A DNA stretch of 64,000 bases, taken from NCBI GenBank assembly GCA_903861125.1, contig CAIOTF010000015.1, positions 1 through 64,000 of the forward strand. The letters run 5' to 3'. Below the pieces are notes generated by a model. It saw only the letters and a list, made by a program, of their open reading frames with translations. It was not told the DNA's origin and did not search any database. Of this stretch, positions 54,171 through 64,000 are shown in pieces (position 1 is the first letter of the stretch; every line of letters begins with the position of its first letter). A program made the translations under genes and the position numbers. The stretch is from an uncultured Ignavibacteriota bacterium (GTDB lineage Bacteria > Bacteroidota > Ignavibacteria > UBA10030 > UBA8401).

Positions 54171-55595
54171 ATGTCCACGTTTGACCACGACAATTTTGAA
54201 GACGATTTTGAAGGTGATTCATCTCCTCGACGGGACAGAAATGAGGAAATCGAACGCTATAAAGAGCTTCTCCGCCGCGGCGGGAACGGACTGAAGAGTA
54301 TTGAAGCACTTGAAGAGATCATCAGCTACTACTTTGAAAAAGAAAAATATGACGATGCGCTGACATTTGCTTCGCAATTAGTTGAATTTGCACCATATTC
54401 CTCGGAAGCTCTGATGCGCAAAGGGATGATTCTCAACAATCTTTTCCGTTATGCCGAAGCGCTGGAATGTTACAATCACGCCATTACGTTGAATCCCAAT
54501 GACAGTGATCTCTACATCAATCGCGGAATTACGCTCGACAACTCCAACCGTAACGACGAGGCCCTGCTGGATTTTGAAAAAGCACTCATACTGAATCCCG
54601 GAGATACCGAAGCACTGCTCAACAAAGCCGTCATCCTTGAAAAACTGGAACGCTTCGATGAAGCGCTTGAAATTCTGAAATTCCTTGTAAAAGAAGAGCC
54701 GAACAATCCAGATGTATGGTTTGAATTGGCCTTTTGCTACGATCTGATGGATATGATCGAAGATTCTCTGCTCTGTTACAACAAACATATTGATCTCGAT
54801 CCGTACAATTTCAACGCATGGTACAACAAAGGGATCGTGTTGAACCGACTCTGTGAACATGACCGTTCGATAGACAGTTACGACATGGCAATTGCTATCA
54901 AAGAGAACTTCCCTGCTGCCTACTATAATAAGGGGAATGTGTTTGCCATGCAGGGGAAATTGAACGAAGCGGTCGAATGCTACAAACAGACGCTCCGGTT
55001 CGAACCGAAAGATGTTCCCGCACTCCATAATCTGGGAAATGCTTACGAAGAAATTGAGAATTATACCGAGGCGATTAAATGCTTTACACTTGCCATTCGG
55101 TACGATACCACACACTATGAATCGTATTTCGGCCGCGGCAGCTGTTACGATGCTATGGAACAATACCGCAAAGCACTGACGGATTACAACCGTGCGGTGG
55201 AAATCTGCCGGGATTATCCGGAACTGTGGTATGCAAAGGCCGATGCCGAATTTAATCTTGGCAAAATGAAGGAGTGCATCCTTAGCTACAAGATGGTTGT
55301 TCAACTCGATCCTAACAACTTTGAAGCATGGTACGATTACGGCGACACGCTTTACGCGATGGGATATGCAAAAGAGGGATTGAAAGCGCTGACCAGGTCC
55401 ATCGAATTGAATTCAAAATTTGCCGAATCCTTGTACAGCAAAGCGAAGGTCTTATTCGTGCTGGAAAAGTATGTTGAAGCAGTCGAATCGCTGAAAGCTG
55501 CTTTTGAACTGAATCCCGGGTTACGGTTAAAATTGGATACCGATTTCAAAGGGATAAAATCTATAAAAGAGTTTTCTTCCATACTTCAACAATAA
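54171..55595 (+). CDS. Tetratricopeptide repeat protein
   Basis: A 474-residue protein made almost wholly of about twelve TPR units (for example ALECYNHAITLNPNDSDLY, SLLCYNKHIDLDPYNFNAWY, AIKCFTLAIRYDTTHYES), preceded by an acidic, unordered N-terminus (DHDNFEDDFEGD). No signal peptide or membrane helix. TPR arrays bind other proteins; the partner is unknown. The start at 54171 is the ATG just before the acidic segment; the upstream frame is not coding-like. Ends 35 bases before a terminator. Confidence 0.88.
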   Translation: MSTFDHDNFEDDFEGDSSPRRDRNEEIERYKELLRRGGNGLKSIEALEEIISYYFEKEKYDDALTFASQLVEFAPYSSEALMRKGMILNNLFRYAEALECYNHAITLNPNDSDLYINRGITLDNSNRNDEALLDFEKALILNPGDTEALLNKAVILEKLERFDEALEILKFLVKEEPNNPDVWFELAFCYDLMDMIEDSLLCYNKHIDLDPYNFNAWYNKGIVLNRLCEHDRSIDSYDMAIAIKENFPAAYYNKGNVFAMQGKLNEAVECYKQTLRFEPKDVPALHNLGNAYEEIENYTEAIKCFTLAIRYDTTHYESYFGRGSCYDAMEQYRKALTDYNRAVEICRDYPELWYAKADAEFNLGKMKECILSYKMVVQLDPNNFEAWYDYGDTLYAMGYAKEGLKALTRSIELNSKFAESLYSKAKVLFVLEKYVEAVESLKAAFELNPGLRLKLDTDFKGIKSIKEFSSILQQ

Positions 55596-55629
55596 ATATT
55601 TATTTCCGGTTTTTGGTTTGTTGTTCCGG

Positions 55630-55657
55630 AACCTAATCAGATGATTAGGTTTTTTTA
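55630..55657 (+). terminator. Terminator after the TPR gene
   Basis: The stem AACCTAATC (55630-55638) pairs with GATTAGGTT (55643-55651) around AGAT, followed by TTTTTT. It separates the TPR gene from aroE. Confidence 0.88.
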
Positions 55658-55684
55658 TTTTTCAAATAAACGGTATATTACATA

Positions 55685-56575
55685 ATGAAATTGCGGATAT
55701 CGTCAGAACATCAGCGGCACATCGGCATCATCGGGAATCATATTGTTCACACGATGTCTCCCGCTATGCATACTGCCGCATTAAAGAAATTGAACCTCGA
55801 TTACGATTACGGCGTGATGGATGTTACACCGGACATGCTCCCAAATCTTATTGCGTCCATTCGCACCTTAAATTTCCGCGGCGTCAATGTTACCGTTCCA
55901 TACAAAGAGAAAGTTATGCCGCTGATTGATGAAATCTCGGAAGAGGCAAGAATGATCGGAGCAGTGAATACTATCGTCAATAACAACGGCCGTCTGACCG
56001 GCCACAATACCGACGCACACGGCGTCTATGTTTCACTCTCACAATTTACCGAAGAGATCAAAAACAGTAATGTTGTCATCTTCGGAGCCGGCGGCGCGGC
56101 CAGAGCAGCCATCTATGCTGTTGCAAAATTCTTTTTACCAAAAAGGATCGTGATTGCAAACAGAACGGTCAAAAATGCTGAGGTGATTGCTAATGAATTC
56201 GCTGATAAATTCCGTTCGACAAAATTCGTTTGTACCAGCGATCATACGACAACTGCACGGGAAATGGAAACTGCCTCCTTACTCATCAACACAACATCAG
56301 TCGGAATGACACCGTTTGAAGAACGCCACATGCTTCCCCCGCATTCCGTGATCCAAAGCAACCAAATAGTCCTCGATATAGTATATAATCCGATAGAAAC
56401 CGCACTGTTAAAAATCGCACGGCAGGCTGGTGCTCGAACCGTAAGCGGTATTGAAATGCTGCTGGGTCAGGGAGCTAAAGCCTTTGAGTTGTTTACCGAT
56501 AATGAATTTCCGATCAATGATGCACGCGAAGTTTTGATGAAAGAACTTATGCAATTCCACGGATATACAACATGA
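55685..56575 (+). CDS. aroE: Shikimate dehydrogenase
   Basis: A 296-residue enzyme that reduces 3-dehydroshikimate with NADPH. Substrate-binding segments: GIIGNHIVHTMSPAMH, NVTVPYKE with the catalytic Lys, and GHNTDAHG. The dinucleotide fold is GAGGAARAA, followed by IANRT. Usual length. It is the first gene of a run with a response regulator and a histidine kinase; its stop overlaps the next start by four bases (ATGA). Confidence 0.97.
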   Translation: MKLRISSEHQRHIGIIGNHIVHTMSPAMHTAALKKLNLDYDYGVMDVTPDMLPNLIASIRTLNFRGVNVTVPYKEKVMPLIDEISEEARMIGAVNTIVNNNGRLTGHNTDAHGVYVSLSQFTEEIKNSNVVIFGAGGAARAAIYAVAKFFLPKRIVIANRTVKNAEVIANEFADKFRSTKFVCTSDHTTTAREMETASLLINTTSVGMTPFEERHMLPPHSVIQSNQIVLDIVYNPIETALLKIARQAGARTVSGIEMLLGQGAKAFELFTDNEFPINDAREVLMKELMQFHGYTT

Positions 56576-57672
56576 GCATATCGCCGAAAAATATAGTAGA
56601 CTTTTTACGCCTTGCTGACAAAGAGATCAAGAATTCCAATCTTGAATCTGCAATGGGATATATCAACAAGATATTCGAATTGGAACAAAAAAACGTATAC
56701 GCCAAAGCATATAAGGAACGTATCATTTCATTGATGGAAGGTCAGGGACTCTCACGTGCAGATGCCGAGCAAAAGGCTGCATCGTCAAAATTGGCGGAAC
56801 CGGCGGTTCCGGCACTGATCGTTGAACAAAAGCAGGAACCCTCGCAGAACGAACAACAGAAACCGGAACCAGCAAAACTGCAAACGGTCGAAGTAAAAAA
56901 GCCGGATCCCGTCATAGAACAGCCAAAAATAATACCGCCGACGACGGCACAAATTAAATACGTACAGATCAGACGTTCGGCTGCAGCCTCGGATGCATAC
57001 AGGGCACTGTTGATGGAAATTTGGAAAGACGGAATGATCTCCCCCGATGAACAGTCCCGGATAGATTCGATGCGCGAAACATTCGCAATCACCGGGGAAG
57101 AACACGCCGTCATCGAAAAAGATGTCCGTCTTACCTGTTACCTGCATTCAATCCGTGACGAATGGCGCAAAGGGATCACCAATTTTGCACCGCAGCGCAT
57201 TAAGTTCCTGGTCACCGACCAGGAACAAGTTGCATTGGAACCGAAAGTATTTCAATTACTGCAGTCACTTCAATCAAATGGTTCTGTACTAGTTCTCGAT
57301 GATGAAACAACCTTTTTGCGCATCATCAAAGATGTTCTCAATGACAGCGGTTATTATTGCTTCACATCCACAACAGGCGAAGAGGGACTGCAATTGCTCG
57401 AAACGATGACTCCGGATATCGTTGTGTGCGATATTAATTTTTCCAAACCGAACATGAGCGGATTTGCCTTTTACGAAAAATTCCGGTCCATCGATAAATT
57501 TTTAATGATACCGTTCATCTTTTTAAGCGGTCTGGACCAGGACGTTTTGGTCCGCACCGGCAAAAAACTTGGCGCAGATGATTATTTATTCAAGCCGATC
57601 GATGCCGAAATGTTTCTTGCAACAATCGAAGGTAAACTTCGCCGTTCGCGTGAATTGAAACGAATTTTGTAA
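56572..57672 (+). CDS. Response regulator with helical N-terminus and C-terminal receiver
   Basis: A 366-residue cytosolic protein. The N-terminal 60 residues are TPR-like helices (DKEIKNSNLESAMGYINKI). A Pro/Gln/Glu-rich linker (about 75-125) leads to a short helical region with DGMISPDEQSRIDSMR, and a CheY-like receiver covers about 238-360: acidic pair Asp243-Asp244, phosphorylation site Asp287 in VVCDINF, and Lys341 in LFKPID. No DNA-binding or enzymatic output domain is present, so it likely works by protein contact. It is followed 100 bases later by a hybrid kinase, its probable phosphate donor. Confidence 0.85.
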   Translation: MSISPKNIVDFLRLADKEIKNSNLESAMGYINKIFELEQKNVYAKAYKERIISLMEGQGLSRADAEQKAASSKLAEPAVPALIVEQKQEPSQNEQQKPEPAKLQTVEVKKPDPVIEQPKIIPPTTAQIKYVQIRRSAAASDAYRALLMEIWKDGMISPDEQSRIDSMRETFAITGEEHAVIEKDVRLTCYLHSIRDEWRKGITNFAPQRIKFLVTDQEQVALEPKVFQLLQSLQSNGSVLVLDDETTFLRIIKDVLNDSGYYCFTSTTGEEGLQLLETMTPDIVVCDINFSKPNMSGFAFYEKFRSIDKFLMIPFIFLSGLDQDVLVRTGKKLGADDYLFKPIDAEMFLATIEGKLRRSRELKRIL

Positions 57673-57772
57673 TACTGGATGATCACTAAAGAAAACATCA
57701 GCAACATTCTGCACGGCTGCGATACGCTGGCCAAAGTGGCTGATTATTAATTCCATCCGTCCACTCCATCCC

Positions 57773-59980
57773 ATGAAAAATTTCTTTCAACGGCTTCGCT
57801 CATTTTCTCTGAATCTTGGCCTTGTGGAACAGGCACAGATCGTCGCATCCACTGCAGTTATTGTGATGATGGTGACCATCATTTCTGCAAACATCATCCT
57901 TCAAAAAGAATTTGAATTTCTTGATTTCGTCAGCGTCACCACGGCCGGTATCATTGGTTTTGCCAGTGTCTATTTTTCCCTCAAATACGGCCGTCAGCTT
58001 GAAGAACAGCGGCGTGAACTGGAAGCACTGAATACCGTGGCAATGGTCGTCAGTAAATCCATCAATCTGAACTACATTTTCAGCAATGCACTGCACAAAG
58101 TTGCCGATATCCTGAACACGGAATTTGGCTGGCTGTATGTTCTTCAGGGAGACCGCCTCGAGTTGAAAAAAACATTCGGCGCAGACTTCGGATTTTTTTC
58201 CGAAAAAATGTTGTCGAGCAAAACTTTTCTTGAATGGACGGAAGAGATCCGCACCAATAAGGAGACAAATTTAACCGAAGGGATCGTTTTTCATAACAAT
58301 CTGCAATTATTGGACATTGCATCCTGGGTGTCGGTACCGCTGCGCGTTGCGGACAAGTCGGAAGGAATACTTCTGCTCGCCAGCACCGCAAAGGATTTTT
58401 TTCCTGCACGCAAAGTGAACCTGATCTCTGCATTCAGCAACCAGATCAGTGTTGCATTGAACAACGCGCATTTGTTCGACAAGATCACCGAATCGGAAAA
58501 ACGCTATGCCGATCTCTTTGAACACTCGCCGGATATGTATCACCTTGTGAATGCGGAAGGGATCGTAATCAATTGCAATCTTACGGAATCTCAAATACTG
58601 CACTATGCAAAATCGGAGATCATCGGAAAATCGCTGACGTTCCTTTATCCGCCTGAAATGCATGACCATATAACCATGATTCTGAACAAATCGTTCAAAG
58701 AACGTCAGGAATTCCGCGGAAGCGAAGAACGGATGATGACCCAGGACGGACGAACCATCGATGTATCCGTCAATACATCGCTTGTCTATGACGAGAATAA
58801 TATTCCGGTTCTCCTTCGGTGCGTCGGCCGCGACATGACGGAACAAAAGATCCTCGAACAAAAAGTCATGCAGGCGCGAATGCAGGCGCAGAAGATTGAC
58901 AGCATCGGCAATCTTGCCGGGGGTGTTGCCCACGACTTCAATAATATTCTCACATCGATCATGGGTGCATCTTCTATTATGCGGCGGCGGATCCCACCTT
59001 CGAACAGAAACTACCAGTTTGTTGAGATCATTGAAACAGCTGCTACACGCGGAAAATCTCTTACAAATCAACTGCTCACCTTTGCGAGGCGTTCGCCGGT
59101 AGAATTTCATCCGGTCAATCTGCACGACATCATCGAGGAAACACTGAGGATGTTCGAACCATCGGTGAAGCCATTCATTGAGGTAGAAAAGGTGCTTTCT
59201 CCCCACGTAGCCATTATTAATGGCGATGAAGGTCAGATCCAGCAGGCGCTGCTGAATCTGTTCATCAATGCGCGGGATGCAATGCCTAATGGTGGCGTAT
59301 TAACCATTGAAACAAATGTCGATCCGGTGAGTGACAAAACCGTCAGTATAAAGATCACCGATGACGGCATCGGAATGTCCAAAGAAGTGAAAGACCAGGT
59401 CTTCATTCCGTTCTTTTCAACAAAGGAACAGGGAAAAGGAACCGGGCTCGGACTTTCCGTTGTGTATGGCGTCATCAAATCTCACGACGGTACAATTGCT
59501 TACGTCAGTGAGCCGGACAAAGGGACATCATTTACGCTGGTCTTCCCGCTGATCCAGGGAGTTCCAAAGGATATTTTCTTTTCATCGAAACGGAGAATTA
59601 CCGGCGGTTCCGAAACGGTGCTGATCGTTGATGATGAAGAGTTTATCCGTCAAACATTAAGTACGATGCTGTCCGATATTGGTTATTCTGTTACGACAGC
59701 GGCCGGCGGTAATGAAGCGATTACCCTGCTTTCCAAAAAGAAAAAATTTCATCTTGTACTGCTGGATATGAACATGCCCCAAGTTGGAGGGAAAAAGGTC
59801 TTTCAAAAGATCAAATCGCTGAAGCTTAAATCAAAAGTGATCATTTCCAGCGGTTATAACGACGCGATCCTTGAAGGAAGCAAGTTTTCAAAAGAGATCG
59901 ACGGTTTCATACAAAAACCGTACAAAATGGAAGAACTTGCAAAAAAAGTACGCGAGGTGCTCGACACGGAGAAGTCTTAA
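57773..59980 (+). CDS. Hybrid histidine kinase (membrane, GAF, PAS, HK, receiver)
   Basis: A 735-residue inner-membrane sensor kinase. Two membrane helices (about 21-45 and 52-72), GAF-like domain (about 95-235), PAS domain (about 245-360), the dimerisation/phosphoacceptor helix with His387 in GGVAHDFNN, and the ATPase domain with N box (LNLFINARDAM), G1 box (DDGIGM) and G2 box (GKGTGLGLS). The C-terminal receiver (about 615-732) has Asp620-Asp621 and phosphorylation site Asp665 in LVLLDMNMP. A tentative 23-codon frame (57679-57750) precedes it. It is probably the partner of the receiver protein just upstream. Confidence 0.93.
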   Translation: MKNFFQRLRSFSLNLGLVEQAQIVASTAVIVMMVTIISANIILQKEFEFLDFVSVTTAGIIGFASVYFSLKYGRQLEEQRRELEALNTVAMVVSKSINLNYIFSNALHKVADILNTEFGWLYVLQGDRLELKKTFGADFGFFSEKMLSSKTFLEWTEEIRTNKETNLTEGIVFHNNLQLLDIASWVSVPLRVADKSEGILLLASTAKDFFPARKVNLISAFSNQISVALNNAHLFDKITESEKRYADLFEHSPDMYHLVNAEGIVINCNLTESQILHYAKSEIIGKSLTFLYPPEMHDHITMILNKSFKERQEFRGSEERMMTQDGRTIDVSVNTSLVYDENNIPVLLRCVGRDMTEQKILEQKVMQARMQAQKIDSIGNLAGGVAHDFNNILTSIMGASSIMRRRIPPSNRNYQFVEIIETAATRGKSLTNQLLTFARRSPVEFHPVNLHDIIEETLRMFEPSVKPFIEVEKVLSPHVAIINGDEGQIQQALLNLFINARDAMPNGGVLTIETNVDPVSDKTVSIKITDDGIGMSKEVKDQVFIPFFSTKEQGKGTGLGLSVVYGVIKSHDGTIAYVSEPDKGTSFTLVFPLIQGVPKDIFFSSKRRITGGSETVLIVDDEEFIRQTLSTMLSDIGYSVTTAAGGNEAITLLSKKKKFHLVLLDMNMPQVGGKKVFQKIKSLKLKSKVIISSGYNDAILEGSKFSKEIDGFIQKPYKMEELAKKVREVLDTEKS

Positions 59981-60098
59981 GTTCTGTTTGCATAACACTG
60001 TAGAAATTACTTCGTCATTGTTGTGTTCTTTCCTTGATGCCCTGCGTTATTTTTTTTATCTTGTAGTCAAGAGTATTCTCCGACCATCACCAAAACGA

Positions 60099-60890
60099 AT
60101 GAATCATTTTTCAGAAGAATTAAAAAAATTACGTGAGTCAAAGAATATCACCCTGTTTGATATCTCCCAAAAGACCCGTATCAGCATCAAGTATCTGCAG
60201 GCCATCGACCAGGGAACGTTCGATATCCTTCCTCAAACATATGTCCGGGCATTCATCAAAGCATACGCAGATGCGATCGGCATGGACCCGTCGCAAATCT
60301 TGAAAAATTACGAAATTCACAGCTCCCCGGAACACAAGCAGGAAACTGCTTCGGTGAGAGATGAAGGAAAATTCACGGTTGTACCGGAGACCGTTAAGGA
60401 TGAAATTAAGAAGGAAAAGAAAAATCGGACCACCATTGTAACTGCAGTCGTGGCGGTAGCAGCTTTACTTGTCTCGTTCTTCATTTACAACTATTTCACT
60501 AACGGCATTCCGGCCAATAATGTCAAAGAGACAGCATTTCAGGATGTCGTAAAAGAACAGGAAAAATTACAGCCTGCAATTATCGCCATCGATTCTGTCG
60601 ATTCAACCAAGACCGTCAGACCCGTACTTCCGAAAACCGATTCTCTTGTACTGCGCATCGTTGCGAACGATTCTGTCTGGGTTACTATCATCCGGGATTC
60701 GCTCCCACCCCGAAGCGGATATATGCTGCGAGGACGATATCGCACGTACAGCGCTAAAAAAAGTTTTTTGCTCTCCCTGAGCGACGGCGGTTCCGTACGG
60801 TTGTTATTGAACGGCAAAGAGATCGCTCCGGTCGGCAGTAAAGGGAAACGCTTACAGAACAAGAAGATCTCTGCAGAACAATTGAACTAA
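60099..60890 (+). CDS. rodZ: RodZ-like helix-turn-helix membrane protein
   Basis: A 263-residue single-pass inner-membrane protein. The cytosolic N-terminus is a Cro/CI-like HTH domain (about 3-75: EELKKLRESKNITLFDISQKTRIS, YVRAFIKAYADAIGMD); one membrane helix lies at about 112-133; the periplasmic end is a RodZ_C-like domain (VWVTIIRDSLPPRSGYMLRG). RodZ links MreB to the cell-wall machinery. The start at 60099 is at the HTH; a longer frame is open upstream but reads over the end of the kinase gene. It is followed by ligA with three bases between. Confidence 0.85.
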   Translation: MNHFSEELKKLRESKNITLFDISQKTRISIKYLQAIDQGTFDILPQTYVRAFIKAYADAIGMDPSQILKNYEIHSSPEHKQETASVRDEGKFTVVPETVKDEIKKEKKNRTTIVTAVVAVAALLVSFFIYNYFTNGIPANNVKETAFQDVVKEQEKLQPAIIAIDSVDSTKTVRPVLPKTDSLVLRIVANDSVWVTIIRDSLPPRSGYMLRGRYRTYSAKKSFLLSLSDGGSVRLLLNGKEIAPVGSKGKRLQNKKISAEQLN

Positions 60891-62900
<2,010 letters not shown>

Positions 62901-63026
62901 ATGTCAAGGAATTTCTCCTTCACATTCGGTCCACCGTACATTGCTGCAATTTCTTTTCTTGAAATTCTTAAAAACGTTTTGCACCTTACATGTATAAAAT
63001 GAGACACTACAGACGGCATTGGTATT

Positions 63027-63566
63027 ATGTTTGAAAAACAACGAAAAAATCTTGGAATAATACTAACACGGCTCCCGTCGCGAAAGAAGGCGTCAAAGCC
63101 AATTTCGTTTTCCAAATCATTTTCGAACGCTAAAACAGCTCTGGTGATTATCCCCGAGAGTCCCGAGCAGCACTCCGTTGTGGCAGAGACAATCGTTTTG
63201 CTCCAGAACAAATTTCAGGGCAACAAACTTACTCTGGTTGGCAAAGAAGCACAGCGAGGTATTTTCAATACTATCAACCGTTCGAACATCACAACGATAA
63301 AGAATGAACAACTGAATTATTTTTTCTTGCCGAAAAAAAATGAGATCAATGCGCTGCTCAGCCAGAAATTCGATCTTCTTCTTGATCTAAATTTTTCGCT
63401 TGTCCCTTTTTCTGCATATCTTTGCCGACATATCAACGCACCGTTGAAGGTGGGTTTTTCACAGGAACATGCCGATGCGTTTTATAATTTTCAATTCAAT
63501 GCTTCACCGAATCGAAATGCCAAATGGAGATATGAACAATTGTTCAAGACATTATCAATGTTTTAA
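63027..63566 (+). CDS. Small protein of unknown function (DUF6913/glycosyltransferase-9-like fold)
   Basis: A 179-residue basic cytosolic protein. It has alternating strands and helices (ALVIIPESPEQHSVVAETI, LLQNKF, FDLLLDLNFSLVPFSAYLCRHINA, KVGFSQEHADAFYNF) that resemble the Rossmann-like half of heptosyltransferases and the DUF6913 proteins of Bacteroidota. It lacks any donor-binding half, so it is not an active glycosyltransferase by itself. It lies 126 bases after ligA and 11 bases before the STAS gene. Confidence 0.6.
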   Translation: MFEKQRKNLGIILTRLPSRKKASKPISFSKSFSNAKTALVIIPESPEQHSVVAETIVLLQNKFQGNKLTLVGKEAQRGIFNTINRSNITTIKNEQLNYFFLPKKNEINALLSQKFDLLLDLNFSLVPFSAYLCRHINAPLKVGFSQEHADAFYNFQFNASPNRNAKWRYEQLFKTLSMF

Positions 63567-63577
63567 TTGAGGTTAGT

Positions 63578-63910
63578 ATGAAATTTGATGTTACAAAGAA
63601 CGGCACCAGTGCAGTACTGACGGTAAAAGAACGTAAACTTGATGTATCGGTCTCGCCGGAACTGAAAGGCGAATTTATACTTCTCTGCAGGCCTGCATTG
63701 AAAACACTCATCATCGATCTGACCACTGTAGAATTTTGCGACAGCAGCGGATTAAGTGCCCTGTTGATCGCCGACCGGCAGATGCGTCAACATGGAGGAG
63801 AGATTAAACTCGCAGGAGTGCATAAGAAGGTGCTTTCACTGCTCAAGATTTCCCAGCTTGACAAAGTCTTCCCTATCTTTGACACTGTTGCAAAAGCACA
63901 AAAGAATTAA
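63578..63910 (+). CDS. STAS-domain anti-anti-sigma factor
   Basis: A 110-residue single STAS domain. The switch segment reads FCDSSGLSALLIA (about 47-59), matching the conserved DSxGL motif with the phosphoacceptor Ser. It differs clearly from the STAS protein at 5290-5637 (LNSSAIGAL), so the cell has at least two. It directly follows the small unknown protein gene and is probably cotranscribed. The 90 bases after it (63911-64000) show only an ATCGGTCC/GGACCGAT inverted repeat, without a U-tract. Confidence 0.9.
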   Translation: MKFDVTKNGTSAVLTVKERKLDVSVSPELKGEFILLCRPALKTLIIDLTTVEFCDSSGLSALLIADRQMRQHGGEIKLAGVHKKVLSLLKISQLDKVFPIFDTVAKAQKN

Positions 63911-64000
63911 CTGTATTCCACATCATCGGTCCGTTGCGGTGGAACGGCAATGGACCGATATACTGACTCCTTCATGGGCTTTTCTTTCATCGATTACGTT

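Noticed and set aside
57679-57750. A 23-codon ATG frame between the receiver and kinase genes
   Set aside because: No ribosome site, no recognisable sequence, and frames of this size arise by chance; it is mentioned only with the neighbouring genes.
63925-63957. Inverted repeat ATCGGTCC/GGACCGAT after the last STAS gene as a terminator
   Set aside because: The loop is long and no U-tract follows on either strand.

Overview
The window reads as a chromosome segment from a free-living Gram-negative bacterium of the Bacteroidota/Ignavibacteria side of the FCB group. The evidence is the C-terminal type IX secretion (T9SS) tails carrying the QNYPNPFNP motif in four proteins, a TonB-dependent receptor with an N-terminal carboxypeptidase-regulatory-like plug extension, a PorV/PorQ-like barrel, a TTTG-N19-TAnnTTTG promoter, and clear Shine-Dalgarno sites before several genes. 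Assignment to Ignavibacteria rather than classical Bacteroidia is inference. No tRNA, rRNA, CRISPR array, transposase or prophage was seen.

Region 1 (1-5700) is signalling: a membrane Ser/Thr kinase with a beta-propeller sensor, a double antibiotic-monooxygenase-like domain protein, a GAF-SpoIIE phosphatase, and a divergent STAS anti-anti-sigma protein with its own promoter.

Region 2 (5747-35566) is the most interesting part: about 30 kb, all on the minus strand, forming a polysaccharide utilisation locus. Read in transcription order it has a LacI-family repressor with a perfect 16-bp palindrome on its own promoter; a 1569-residue T9SS surface protein with five near-identical CBM9-like repeats; a second CBM9-like T9SS protein; a TonB-dependent receptor; a large exported partner protein; a PorV/PorQ-like barrel; a GH94 phosphorylase; two GH144 (endo-beta-1,2-glucanase family) enzymes, one with a T9SS tail and one without; a cytosolic GH2; an ABC sugar importer (binding protein and two permeases, no ATPase); and a large exported six-hairpin glycosidase-like protein. 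The likely flow is cleavage at the surface, TonB uptake, periplasmic trimming, ABC import, then phosphorolysis and hydrolysis in the cytosol. Beta-1,2-glucan is the best substrate guess, resting on the GH144 pair.

Region 3 (35695-38680) holds a PAP2 phosphatase, a Spy/CpxP-like duplicated lipoprotein and two Hsp20 chaperones. The lipoprotein and the Hsp20 pair share a sigma-54-like -24/-12 element of identical geometry.

Region 4 (38726-53987, minus strand) is housekeeping: trxB, queG, a Rieske protein, an MBL-fold hydrolase, ferredoxin, gpmA, metH, a T9SS sensor-like protein, sdaA, a nitronate monooxygenase/FabK-like enzyme, a cysteine-free thioredoxin-fold protein, rsmI, an AI-2E family permease and dut.

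Region 5 (54171-63910, plus strand) holds a TPR protein, aroE, a response regulator, a hybrid histidine kinase, rodZ-like, ligA, a small unknown protein and a second STAS protein.
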